Source: Bryoerythrophyllum caledonicum (lineage: Eukaryota; Streptophyta; Bryopsida; Pottiales; Pottiaceae). Taken from it: 64,000 bases of DNA. Position numbers and translations under genes: made by a program. The stretch is from the NCBI GenBank assembly GCA_963971425.1, contig OZ020518.1, forward strand, positions 6,241,989 through 6,305,988. The letters run 5' to 3'. The notes beneath the pieces are model-generated. The model was not told the origin of the DNA. It ran no database searches and saw only the letters and a list, made by a program, of their open reading frames with translations. Below are positions 21,470 to 32,057 of this stretch, piece by piece (the first letter of the stretch is position 1; each line of letters starts with the position of its first letter).

Positions 21470-22320
21470 ATGGCTATTTCAGATGAAACTCGTGCTCGCA
21501 TAGTAGGTTTGAGTGAGGCATGGAAGACATGAGTTGATATTGCAGATATTGTTAGAGTCCATGTTAGAACAGTTCAGAGGGTAGTGAAGAAATTTCGAGA
21601 AGATGGAACCTATAAGTACAAACCTTGTGGTGGAAGTCATGCTAAAAAGCTTAGTGATAGAGATGTCCGTGCTAATATACGTGTCTCAAAAACTCATCGT
21701 CGCTCGACACTCTCTGAGATCACTAATATATGTTCCACTCAAGTGTCTAGATCGACTATTCGAAGGGCCTTACATGAGAGTGGCATTTTCAGTCGAATTG
21801 CTGTTAAAAAACCTTTTGAGTTTTCTGACACATCGTCACATGTCTAAACGATTGGCATTTGCTCAAAAGTATTGTGGGTGGACTATAAAAGAATGGGAGA
21901 GAGTTGTTTGGACAGATGAGTCTACCTTTGAAGTTAGAAATAATTCTAAACAAGTTCATGTTTGGAAAAATGCATATGAGCGCTATTCATCAAGCTGTAT
22001 AGTTCCAAATTTTAAGAGTGGGAGAACTTCTTTGATGATTTGGGATGCATTTGCTGGAGGGAAAAAGTCACAACTTGTTTTTATGCCCAAAGATAGACGT
22101 TCTGCTAAGATCGGGAGAATTTGCAGGCCAATATGTCCAAAAATTGAAAGATGTTGTGCAACATGGCCCAATATGTCCAAAAAATTTAGATGACTTGAAG
22201 GTAGTTATTGAAAGAGAGTGGAGGTTGATCAATGGTACAAAGCTCCTTCAACTATGTCATTCTATGTCCTTTAGGTTACAAGCAGTGATTGAGGCAAATG
22301 GAGGACATACACATTGGTAG
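21470..22320 (+). pseudogene. Tc1-type transposase lacking its catalytic end
   Basis: The start MAISDETRARIVGLSEAWKT is typical of Tc1 transposases. After an in-frame TGA the helix-turn-helix continues (DIADIVRVHVRTVQRVVKK). The frame shifts near 21830 to RLAFAQKYCGWTIKEWERVV and WTDESTFE, the first catalytic Asp. Beyond FMPKDRRSA, about 80 codons with the second Asp and the Glu are missing. The C-terminal part (DDLKVVIEREW) resumes in another frame and ends at 22320. It cannot encode an active enzyme. Confidence 0.8.
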
Positions 22321-22885
22321 ATTGTAAATGTTTTTTTTTGCATAAATTTTCTGACCTTGAAATTTGGTATGAATGTTTTTATCATAAAGAGCATGTTGTG
22401 CCAAAAATTTCATGGTAAATAGACAATTTCTCAACCGTTGGAAGGGTGTCAAAGTTGGTAGCAATGAAATGGTTTCCTCCATTGTTTCCCACAACTACAC
22501 ATGTTGGTAGATTGTGGATTTCTTTTTTTGTATCAATATTTTGGCCTTGAATTTTTTATCATATGTTATTAACATAAAGAGGTTTTTTTCCCAAGAATTT
22601 CATGGCAAAAAAAAAAATAATTCAATCTTTGGAAGGCTGTCAAGTTGGCAGCAGTGAAAAAATTTCCACATCTACCAATGTTGGTAGATTTTGAATAACT
22701 TTTTTTTGGTGGATCTTTTGGCCTTGAAATTTGGTATACATGTAATTAATTTAGAGATAATTCTTTGGTAAAAATTTCGTGGTAAAATACCAATTTTTGA
22801 GCTCTCAAGAGGCTTTCAAAGTTGGCAGTACTGAAATTTTTCTCACTGCGAATTCAAAAACGACATTTTGATTGGTACCCATTTG
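22303..22885 (-). repeat. Right arm, inverted copy of 20241-20815
   Basis: Read on the minus strand it matches the left arm over its whole length, with scattered differences and a few small indels. Confidence 0.8.
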
Positions 22886-22887
22886 TA

Positions 22888-23661
22888 CAAGAGAACTTGT
22901 GATTTCGTGGAGGTATTATGGGGCGAGAGTATGTCCTAATAAAAAGGATGTTAGGAGTTAGCGGGTAGGGCCAAAGGTCTATGAGGAGCATGGAACATAG
23001 TTACTCCTTGAAAGTCAAGTATACATCTCTCATGTGTAAATTTATATTCTTATATGGCAACTCAAACTTTTGTCCAATCGTATTAGACATATCTAGCACA
23101 AAGAGATACCCTAGTAGTCCTTGTCACAAACATTGTGGAATCTACCAATATACGTGTTAGCCTAGTATATATGTAATTGTTGTTTATTGTATATTTCCTT
23201 GTCATCTGAGGTCAAATTGGTATAGTCAAAAGCAAACCAATTTGGTATACCATCGTCCTCCACTTAGGTCTTTTACAAACTTAAAAAATCATTGATTAAA
23301 CACTTGCACTGTAATAAAATACATTTTTGGTCGTTGGTCATATATGCGTTATACTTTGACACACCATTAGGTGTGTCCACTATAGGGCACACTTCTGGTA
23401 TGTAAATATATGTGTAGTATATTTAAAGAAGTTTGTGTTCTTCAACACCTCACATGGGTGTGTATATAGATACCATGCAAAGGGTAGTGAGGGTCTAGGA
23501 CAATGACCTCTACATCAAATTTATATACTTAAGACACTTAGACACGAGATCATAGTACTACAGTACTTAGTAGTTGGATATAAAATAACTTTTTGGTATA
23601 CTAATATACTATTTTGGTACCTGATGCAAAATTTGTTGTATCTTCAATTTACTCAAGTACA
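22888..23661. other. Spacer before the giant element, no gene seen
   Basis: Words such as 'GGTGTGTATATAGATACCATG' near 23457 resemble the tandem repeat at 42190-42600. No coding signal was recognised. Confidence 0.4.
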
Positions 23662-23710
23662 TCCAGATTCCAACGACACTATCTTGTGAGCGGTGAGCGG
23701 TGAGCAGTGA
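23662..23710 (+). repeat. Left target duplication and terminal inverted repeat of the giant MULE
   Basis: TCCAGATTCCA (23662-23672) is repeated exactly at 40741-40751. Next comes ACGACACTATCTTGTGAGCG..., with repeated GGTGAGC words. The complement of the right end shares TATCTTGTGAGCGG, then (C/T)GAGCGG(C/T)GAGCA.TGA. The arm is about 36 bp. Confidence 0.85.
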
Positions 23711-24088
23711 GCAGAAAATAGTTTCAGAACACCAAAAATCGCTGTTTTTTAGGCAAAAAAGCAGTTTTTTGAGAAATTAGTGGTACAATAGTGAAGTTTG
23801 GCCTTGAATGTTGCAAAATTTCCTAAAATAAGAAAATACCCTATAGCCGTGGATACATTGACAATTGAATGTTTTTTCCATGTCTTACGCACGTCATGGA
23901 ATTTTAATCATGGATTTTTTTTTTCCCCGAGGATTACATTTGTGGTTTTATTTAGGATGGCAACTTATAAAACAGAAGCTTCTGATGAAATGCTAGAGTA
24001 TTTGATGTGGAGTAAGATATTTTATTTCTTGAAGCAATAACATATCAGGTTTCTATAGATATACCAACGGTTTAGGGAAAACATTAAA

Positions 24089-24165
24089 CTACCAGGTGAT
24101 GGTGAGAGATATCTAACTTCTCCAGCTGGAAAGGGATTAGGGTTCAAATCCCCGTCGTGGACTGC
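24089..24165 (+). repeat. tRNA-like sequence, possible SINE head
   Basis: A-box-like GATGGTGAGAGAT (24098) and B-box-like GGGTTCAAATCCCC (24140-24153) are spaced as in tRNAs. It lies inside the left arm region of the giant MULE. No tail or target duplication was traced. Confidence 0.4.
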
Positions 24166-24339
24166 TCGCTTTATCTAAGAGAACTACCGGAAGTTGCTAA
24201 TAGAACACTTCCAGTGTAAGGAAGGGAAAAAGACAAAAATAATTATCTAATACCTATAGTCACATAGTTGGAATATGGACACCGCATCAACTATCTAGAC
24301 CTCGTCTGAGTATTATAAGTTCAGCCGTGACACACATCA

Positions 24340-27300
24340 TCATGCGACTTCTGCAATATTAGCAAGCTCTAGTATGCGTATAACTTCATTGAAGCTGTAG
24401 CTTGGAGCATGCATGAACAAGTCCTTTTTGTAGTCCAATTTACACAAGTAACGTAAGATGTAGTACACATGCTTACAATATTTCCATTGCCCCTTCTTTC
24501 CCAATGCCTCTGTTGACATCTTCAAGAAATCAGGGCACGTACATGCGGGGTAGTCCGTGATGGTCACGCAATACGACTTCTTCTTCTCCGTTTCCAAAGT
24601 GATAACACATCCAAATCCTGGATAAGGTATGGCAGTGACATTTGAAACGTAGCACTGATTCATGAGAGCAGTGCTTGACCACTTGTTTCTATGCTGAACA
24701 AAAGGCTCGTCATTGGTCCTCCGAATCTTTAAGCCGTTTCGGAAGGTATGATATGAATCAGGATTCTCTAAAATCGGGAAGTCGGAACGCGGACGAGGCA
24801 TGTTCAAAGAAACCTGAAATTGTCTTCGAGGCGATAGTGATCCACGTTGCTCCAACTAAAAACCTGCTTCCTCCAGCAATAAAACCTCTTGCATTGTCAA
24901 ATTAGTGCCCAGCTTAACCCCTAAAGATCCTTGAAAGCCGAAATGGCTTTTCGCTATTTCGGGCAGCCTAGTTCAAGGGGTTAAATTTAATATTTTTGCA
25001 AAAGATTTTTACGGGGTGTTCCCTATACTACAAGGTGTATGTGCAACAATTTGCAAAGTCGAATTCCAATTTTTGAGCTTATTTACTCAAATTTTAGTTT
25101 TCAACCTCTGGGCAGGTAGAAAAAAACTTTTTATTTTCAACATTTTTTTGAAATTTTTTTTGCTAATATGTTCATAACTAAGTTTCTATTCAAATTTCCA
25201 AGTGACCCATGTTGAACCTTTTACCAATTCTGCAAGGGCAGCCTTTAAAAATTACAACAATAAGTTTCAAAGTTTTTCACAATATTACATTTTTTTCTTT
25301 CAAAATTCGTCAAAATTTGAGATTTAATAATTTTTCAAAAATAATTTTTCCCAAAATTCACAAACTTAAAGAGGTACCTACTCACCGTTCATTTTCTTCC
25401 TAAATTAAATACAATAAACGTGATGCATGTTTTTCAAAATCACCATTTTTATACCTTTTGTTGGAAAATAATTTGCATGAAGGTCCAAAAAGCCAAATGA
25501 GTCTCTAAAATTTTGCATAGGAATTCAGAACATGATTCTCCACATGGAAAAAAATATGAGCAAAATGATTGGTGTAGCAATCATCAAGTTTTCCTTTGCA
25601 CAAAGTAGACTGTCTTTTAAACAATGCCCAAAAAAAGTTTTGCATCAACTTTGAACATTATAATCTCACAAATGGTGCACATCCAACGGCTCAAATTTGA
25701 CGTAGGATATTCCATAGTAGCTAGGTTCAAGATCCTACGGTTGAAAGTACTAAAAAACAGTAAATACATTGACCATACCTCAATTCCAACAAGGTGGTAG
25801 AAATTCGCAGTTTTTGGTTTTCGAGCTCCCAAGAACACAAGGATTTTTAGGGGTTAACCGGCCACGTCATTGGAATCATTGGCCAATCAACCACATTGTA
25901 TTTCTTTGATCCCTTCACACACCGACCAAGATCATCAGCGCAGAACCAAAATTCAACGGTGATACTATGTGGTGATCTGAATTCCTTTCTCCTACCGACA
26001 TACGTTGGAGCGGGAGTTCCGTGGATCCCACGGCCTACTTTAGCGCCACACTTCTCAGCAGTTCCGGCCTGTAATGCCTAACATTGTCTTTTAGAGTTCT
26101 TCGGAAGATGGGCAATGTGCCACTTTGACGGATCACACTGATTCTAACACTGATGTTGTGTGTCGAACTCCGGAATCTTGTCCACTTAACGCCTCCTTGA
26201 TCCATGTACGAGTCACCCTTGTGCCATCCCGTGGAATAGAGTAGTTTACTATATCGGACCGGTGAGAGTCGTTATTGGATCCAGGTGGCATGTCAAGCTT
26301 ACGCTTAGTTGATCTGAAGATCTCAGCTCCTTAAAGACCGCCGGTTCCTGTCAATAAGTCTTCCGCCCCCAGAAAACTCTTGACAACTTCTGCTATGAGT
26401 CTAGGATCACCAGAACGTTGAGCAGTTCGCAATCGAAGCGTACCTTTGTCTGGTCCTTTACCTGATGTGCCTCCCTTTAACCATGCTCGATAAGTTGTGA
26501 TTTGCATAAAAGCGCGGATGAGGTCATCCACTGTAGCCGCGTATAAACACGTCATCGTGTTCCCGGATTGTTGAAGCCAACGATTGTGGACAGTCTCTGC
26601 AAGGTTGCACGATGGCATGTCAGCTCTCTCGTCAAGCGTGAGGTCCTAACAAGGCAAACAGAGGGGGAGTTTAGGAGATTAATCGAGAATATGCTAATTA
26701 ATAAGATAATCCAAATGGTGAAGGAAAGAAAACTTACAAGCTGCATAGCGCCACCCTATTGTCTATAACGAAAGTGCCAGAATGCCATCCAGTCTTCAAG
26801 GGCACGACGCCCGCTGTCAGTAGTGGCGCCAGGTGAAATCCACCACCCTCGAATCACGTTGTATTGAGCTTCAGCCTCTTCCTGTGATTTGGCATTCTTC
26901 CATATCTTGCACAGTGCAATGTATTGATCTTGAAAGGCAGGGAGAATATTCTTGGTTGTGGCTCGGTGAAGGCACTTTGTCCAATGAAATAAACACGCCC
27001 GCTCTCTATTTTCCATCCTTACGTCTTTATCGCCAGAGCCATACACCCTCCATACATCATGCCAATTTGCGCCTGCACTATCAGCCATGAACCCTTTGAA
27101 GTTCGTGTCTTCTACTCCGTGCTTCTTCATTGTATCGTTCAGGTTCTCCCAGAAAAGTTGTTGTGCTTTGGCATCCTCCGATTGCATAACATACATGGCT
27201 ATTGTCATGACTCGACAGTATTTGCTGTCGTACACATGGCATGCCATTGTTGTCCAGTCTTTGACCCGCTTGACATGATCAAACATCAACCAACAATCTT

Positions 27301-28842
27301 GAAGGTCTCCACCAGGTTGCATCCGTCTTACAAGGTCAACACCACTACTAGGCCGATCAACAGACATTTTAAAAACAAATACCTTACCTTTAGATTGGCC
27401 AGGGAACTTGTTTTTGTGGATGAAGACAAACTTTGACGACTCTTTCAAATCCATGATGTTGTCCATAACTCCCTTCCCTCCACTATAGAAGCGTTTGCAC
27501 GATGATACTAGATTCCGGATGTTTGGAGATGATAGTGTCTCGAATCGGTCAAGGACAACATCCATAGATGCTCTTCAAGGTTTGAAGATCCGGATGCAAG
27601 ACGGATCAAGTAATCGGAAAGATAAGTCTTACTCGCAGCCATGATGATTGCAGAATTAGTAGCCTTCGGTGTGCGCTATACCTCCTTCACGACACACTCA
27701 TGCATCAAGTCCATCGCAGTTTGGTCAACACCATTTGAGATCGGATGATGATGATGTCCAAGATGAATGGCGAGTCGGGTGCGCTCCGAGTCGGGTGAGG
27801 TCACATAATATATACGTGCATCACAAAGCGCTAAACAAATAGGAGGGGTTTGGCACACTTTACAAGTTAAAGTTGATTTCCTCGATGGTGCGCCATTTAT
27901 TGGGAACGGCGAGATCGCAAGTCCGGCCCACTCAGTTTGATTTGTGCAACCCTCGTTTGTGCATCTATAGTCGCAATTGACGTTGGGGCATTGAAGATGT
28001 CCAGTACATGTTGATTTTCGGTAAGTAAGACCGAAGTCGTTCATGATGTTGGTCGTCGTTGTCCTGCACCACATATGACCATCGTACTATTTGCTCATTC
28101 CGTCGAGGCCCCCCCCGAATTGAGTTGGCATACCTTCTGGAAGAGAAGGTAGTTCAAAAATCATGTCTCCATTGTACTGCGGAGGTAGATACTTAACACG
28201 AGATACCTCAAAATTATCAAAATCAGTGCGTGACAACTCAGAACGAGACCCCTTTCTAGAACAAGTCTGGCGGACGTAAGGAATGATACTTCTGATGCCC
28301 TTGGACAAAGGATGAATAGGAGGCTTCCTAGACAAAATAGAGGGAGACATCATGGATCTACTTGCAATTGGATTTGATACAGGCTGATGGTCCGTGTCTT
28401 GTGACTTGGAGGGAAACGATGACTCTCCCAAGTTTTCATTAGAGTCATCGTCATCGTCAGTGTCACTAAGAAATTGTATGCTTGGGTTACACTGTCTGCT
28501 TAAACCGGACAAGAGTACTGTATCACCTGATTGAGATGGAGGAGTCGTGACACCACAAGAGGCATGTGTAGACATTTGAGCATTTGACACACCATATACC
28601 TTGAATGAACCACGTCCTAGATTCCACGCAAATCCATTATCATTGCAAAATTTCACATGGTATACAGAATGCTGCAATGTACCCGAACTATCAAAAATCT
28701 CTTGTTCGACATGAACTAACCCCATCCTAAGACCAAATCGAATACAAAGCACTGCCTCAGGGACATTAACAGTTCCATCATCACCAAGGGACATGACAAG
28801 CGGAACACCGCCGTAGTGAGAAGTGAAGGACGCCATTAGCAC
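24340..28842 (-). pseudogene. SWIM-type MULE transposase of the giant element
   Basis: The pieces read right to left. 28842-28087 is an N-terminal part starting MLMASFTSHYGGVPLVMSLG. 28074-27676 carries a Cys/His cluster (CPNVNCDYRCTNEGC). 27565-26756 is the transposase core, with CWLMFDHVKR, GFMADSAGANW and ACLFHWTKCLHRAT. 26618-25860 is the region after it. 24855-24340 carries the SWIM zinc finger CTCPDF...YCKH. Between 25860 and 24900 a TTAA element is inserted. The enzyme would bind the element ends and move them. A few frame changes and stops between pieces indicate decay, although some may be introns, such as one near 26640-26740. The core is well preserved. Confidence 0.8.
24918..25853 (+). 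mobile_element. TTAA-flanked element inside the MULE transposase
   Basis: It is flanked by TTAA at 24914-24917 and 25854-25857. The ends are CCCCTAAAGATCCTTG and, on the complement of the right end, CCCCTAAAAATCCTTG, a 16-bp inverted repeat with one mismatch. The first 64 bases form a near-palindrome that itself ends GGGG-TTAA at 24978-24985. The interior has no transposase. Confidence 0.8.
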
Positions 28843-29440
28843 ACAGTCTCAACAACAACAAAGTTAGAACGACTCTAAAAGATGAGAGGTGCTAAATTGA
28901 AAGAAAGTTATATATCATGCGTACTTGAAATGCTGAATTATGCATTCGTAGTCTGCCAGAACGGAATAATACATTCCTAGTCTGCCAGTACGACTAGCAC
29001 ACAATCTGACACATCTTTCTCGAACACGACAAAGTAGAGACCAATCTAGAGGTCATAATATGAGTCAGCAATGAACAAATAGGTTAGTACTAGTTGTATC
29101 ATTTTAGCCACCATGGTGGCTTATAGTTATTTTTCCCCGGTGTTGTCGTGATTCAGTAAATACAATAGATAAATCCAGATAAGTGCAATGCTTGTGACTG
29201 CATTAGCAAATAATAGAGATTTGGAAGACTCCATTAGCTTCCATTTTGAAATTCAAATTAAGGCTGACAACATATGCAAAAATAGATAGAGATCTTGAGA
29301 CATCCTGTAGGCAACAACTTGGAATAGTAAAATTGCTTCAAGTAGGCGTAGATGTGGTGCAACCACTTCTTACCATATTATAGGAGCCAAACTCGTCTGA
29401 AAATGTTCAATGTGACCCAACCAGGTCGTCTTGCAGAGGA
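28843..29440. promoter_or_regulatory. Divergent spacer between transposase and accessory gene
   Basis: The region lies between the transposase start on the minus strand and the first exon-like sequence of the plus-strand gene, so both promoters must be here if the two-gene reading is right. 'ATTC(G/C)TAGTCTGCCAG' recurs twice near 28945 and 28975. No TATA box was fixed with confidence. Confidence 0.35.
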
Positions 29441-30960
29441 TGACAAGCAGGGGTGGTCGGAAAAGAAGAACAACTCACTATTCAAATGCTAAGCACAAGA
29501 GGTCACGGACGCAGCGACAATAGCTCAACGCCTTGATTTCTGAGGAGAGTCGTGACGAACTATCATCTGATGGGCCCGTGCGATTGAGGAAATTGTCAAG
29601 TATACTGCAAGCGGAGGAGGCGAAGCACTATCCTGACGAAGTAAGTATTTCAAGTTTATAAGTCTATTTATTGTCAATATTGCAATATTGTGTAGGTCAT
29701 ACTTACACTCGTAATGTGAAGTCGAACAACTACATTATGCAACTGCGCAGAGAAAGGGGGAAGAAGAGTCTATACAAGTTATAAGGACAAGTGATTTCAC
29801 GGGACCTAATGCGTCAGGTAGCTCGATGCATGGGGGTAAGGGTGCCAATGTTGTTGTTGACGACAATGAGTGTCAAAGCATGGACTCAAGTATGGATCCA
29901 AAGAGCCGAGCAATTTCATCTCGATCCACAAGGAATAGGAATAGGTCCTCGTCGAGGCAACCAATAATCGATCAAGGCCTGATCGAGTAAGCGCGGGGGA
30001 TAGTGGGCCGATTCTATTGGGTGCGGAACGAGCCCAACCGACACAAGTACGATATCTTCTAAATATTAAATAGTTTATAGCGTAACCATGGTTCAATATA
30101 GATCATTCTTTAACTAAAACAATATATGTTTAAGTTTTTTTGTAATTGGTATTCAAAAGCAAGAATTGTTTCTAACTGGAGAATTACCGATTCTCTATGC
30201 GCTTGGTTAAGGGCATAAAGGATCATCTTCATAATTTTCCAAAGCTCAACTTCCGAGGCGGGGTTAGAAGATCTTCCTTTTACCTACTAGTGTTTGAGCC
30301 TTTCCGTCCTTCAAGGGTCACTATACGCACTTGCTTGTCATGTAACTCGGCGTTTTCCAGTTTTGTGACCATTCTAGTCGCTGCCGATGTTCAGTTCTAG
30401 TAAGGATAAAACTTAAGCTTCTAATTCTTCTATATCATTTGAGTAACGAGTTGTCCTCCGTTATTCGGTTGCCTTTATGAGTTTCTTCTTTCAACTTCAA
30501 GGAGCAGGTGGTGTGAGCGGAGAAGGCAGTGGACAGAGTAACGACGCCGAGGTGTTGCAGACGCGAGTAAGACTGGTGAGTACACGAAAAAATCAACTCA
30601 GTCGTGTTTTTTCATTTCCGCGTTTGATAAACCCTAGTCTACGTTCTAATTGAGTGAACCCATAATTGTTGAAAACCAAGAAGGAAACCGGAAATCCTTG
30701 TGCACTTGAATAGCTCTAAAATTTATAGCAATCGTGTAAACCCTGATATTCGAGCGCCTCAAAACCCTAACTCTTTGAAAATTGTAAACTCTGAAATGTT
30801 CGGTGCTCACATTATCGTAGAGTAATCCCTGATTCTAAGTTGCACCTGCGACAGGTTGGCGGCGCAAAGGGGCTTAACGAAGTCGGGTTCACGAGCATTT
30901 TATCAGGCGGAATGGAGGAGGACCAAAACCGACCAACACATTTGGTTAGTTTCTGTTTAT
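29440..30960 (+). pseudogene. Upstream exons of the accessory gene (unrecognised)
   Basis: Three coding-like blocks are bounded by splice-like sites. 29465-29640 is basic at first (KRSRTQRQ) and then ESRDELSSDGPVRLRKLSSI, ending GAA|GTAAGT. 29727-29990 reads VEQLHYATAQRKGEEES and ends (ATCGA|GTAAGC) or at a stop. 30490-30575 plus 30855-30944 join in phase as ...EVLQTRVRL|VGGAKGLNEVGF. Serine/arginine-rich stretches suggest a disordered, perhaps nuclear region. Phases of the first junctions do not all agree, so the model is incomplete. Whether these exons join the ParB-like exon or form a separate gene is unknown. Confidence 0.35.
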
Positions 30961-31194
30961 CTTGAACATGAAACTTCACGAACAATATGCCAGTATTGTT
31001 GCGATCGCGTTCGATTAAGATTGAATCTACAATATCAAGATCACGTTTTGATCTTGTTTTTTATTGTTCAGTCTCTGTGCCTACTACTTGAACGTTTGCT
31101 GTGTCGGCACTTTAGTTAAGCTTTCTAGTTTTCTGAGCACTATCGTTACCTGAACATGCATGTTTATTGAGTCTGTGGCACATCATGACGTGTT

Positions 31195-31800
31195 GATCCT
31201 GAAATGAGCTAGGATCCCTCGGATCCGAGGCCCAGCTTGAGCCTTCCATTTTTGTTTTGTTTTGCTGAATTTTGGTTATAGTTCATGTTCATTTATTCTC
31301 ATGATTAGTGTGTGTGCATGTTAGGTGATTGCTTTCTTTATGCTAGGTGTGTGCTTGTGAAGTATATTAGTTACTAATCATGAGATCAGCTAGAGTCCCT
31401 CGGATCCGAGGCCCGGCTTGAGCCTTCCATTTCTGTTTTGTATTTTTGAATTTTGGTTATAGTTCATGTTCATTTATTCTCATAATTAATGTGTGTGCAT
31501 GTTAGGTGATTGCTTTCTTTATGCTAGGTGTCTGCTTGTGAAGCTTATGAGTTTCTGATCATGAGATCAGCTAGGATCCCTCGGATCCGAGGCTCGGCTT
31601 GAGCCTTCCATTTCTGTTTTGTTTTTTTGAATTTTGGTTATAGTTCATGTTCGTTTATTCTCATGATTAATGTGTGTGCATGTTAGGTGATTGCTTTCTT
31701 TATACTAGGTGTGTGCTTGTGAAGCTTATTAGTTTTTGATCATGAGATCAGCTAGGGTCCCTCGGATCCAAGGCCCGGCTTCAGCCTGTACTTCGTGTTC
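31195..31800 (+). repeat. Four tandem ~180-bp repeats, each with a 14-bp palindrome
   Basis: Each unit has 'CAGCTAG', then CCTCGGATCCGAGG (31217-31230, 31397-31410, 31579-31592; one mismatch at 31760-31773), then 'CTTGAGCCTTCCATTT', 'TTTGAATTTTGGTTATAGTTC' split over the unit, and 'GTTAGGTGATTGCTTTC'. Spacing is 180-182 bp. The array lies about 260 bp before the ATG of the ParB-like exon. It may be a bank of binding sites or an intronic satellite. Confidence 0.85.
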
Positions 31801-32057
31801 TTTGTTTTTGTGTATGCTTTATTCCATTTTCGTGTTACCTCATCAACAGTCATCATTCAAGTTTGTTGATATCTTGTATCATGCTAGTCGACAGCTCCGT
31901 GAATTGCTCGATTTTGTTTATATCCATTTCAGCTTGATCCCCATGCCGGCTAGAGCGCTTACCTTCGTGATATATTTTTCAATTTCAATTACTTTCATTG
32001 TTTTATAATTGTTATGAGTTCTAGTCATTTATTATTTTTTTTTGTGGATGTTCATAG

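Larger units (their letters stand above)
20241..22885 (+). mobile_element. Tc1/mariner-type transposon with ~580-bp inverted repeats
   Basis: It is flanked by TA at 20239-20240 and 22886-22887. The left end is CAGTGGGGTATCAGTCAAAA. The complement of the right end is CAAATGGGTACCAATCAAAA. The inverted repeats extend inward to about 20815 and 22303. The element carries a damaged transposase. The 2645-bp length is larger than a typical Tc1 because of the long arms. Confidence 0.85.

Noticed and set aside
21603-22193. 196-codon ORF as an intact transposase
   Set aside because: Its first ~75 codons are out of frame with the Tc1 helix-turn-helix region. Only the later part is real, and it lacks the second Asp and the Glu.
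27059-27436. 125-codon plus-strand ORF
   Set aside because: It is the antisense shadow of the MULE transposase core, which has recognisable motifs.
31195-31800. CRISPR-like spacing of repeats
   Set aside because: The units are ~180-bp tandem repeats in a eukaryotic context without unique spacers.
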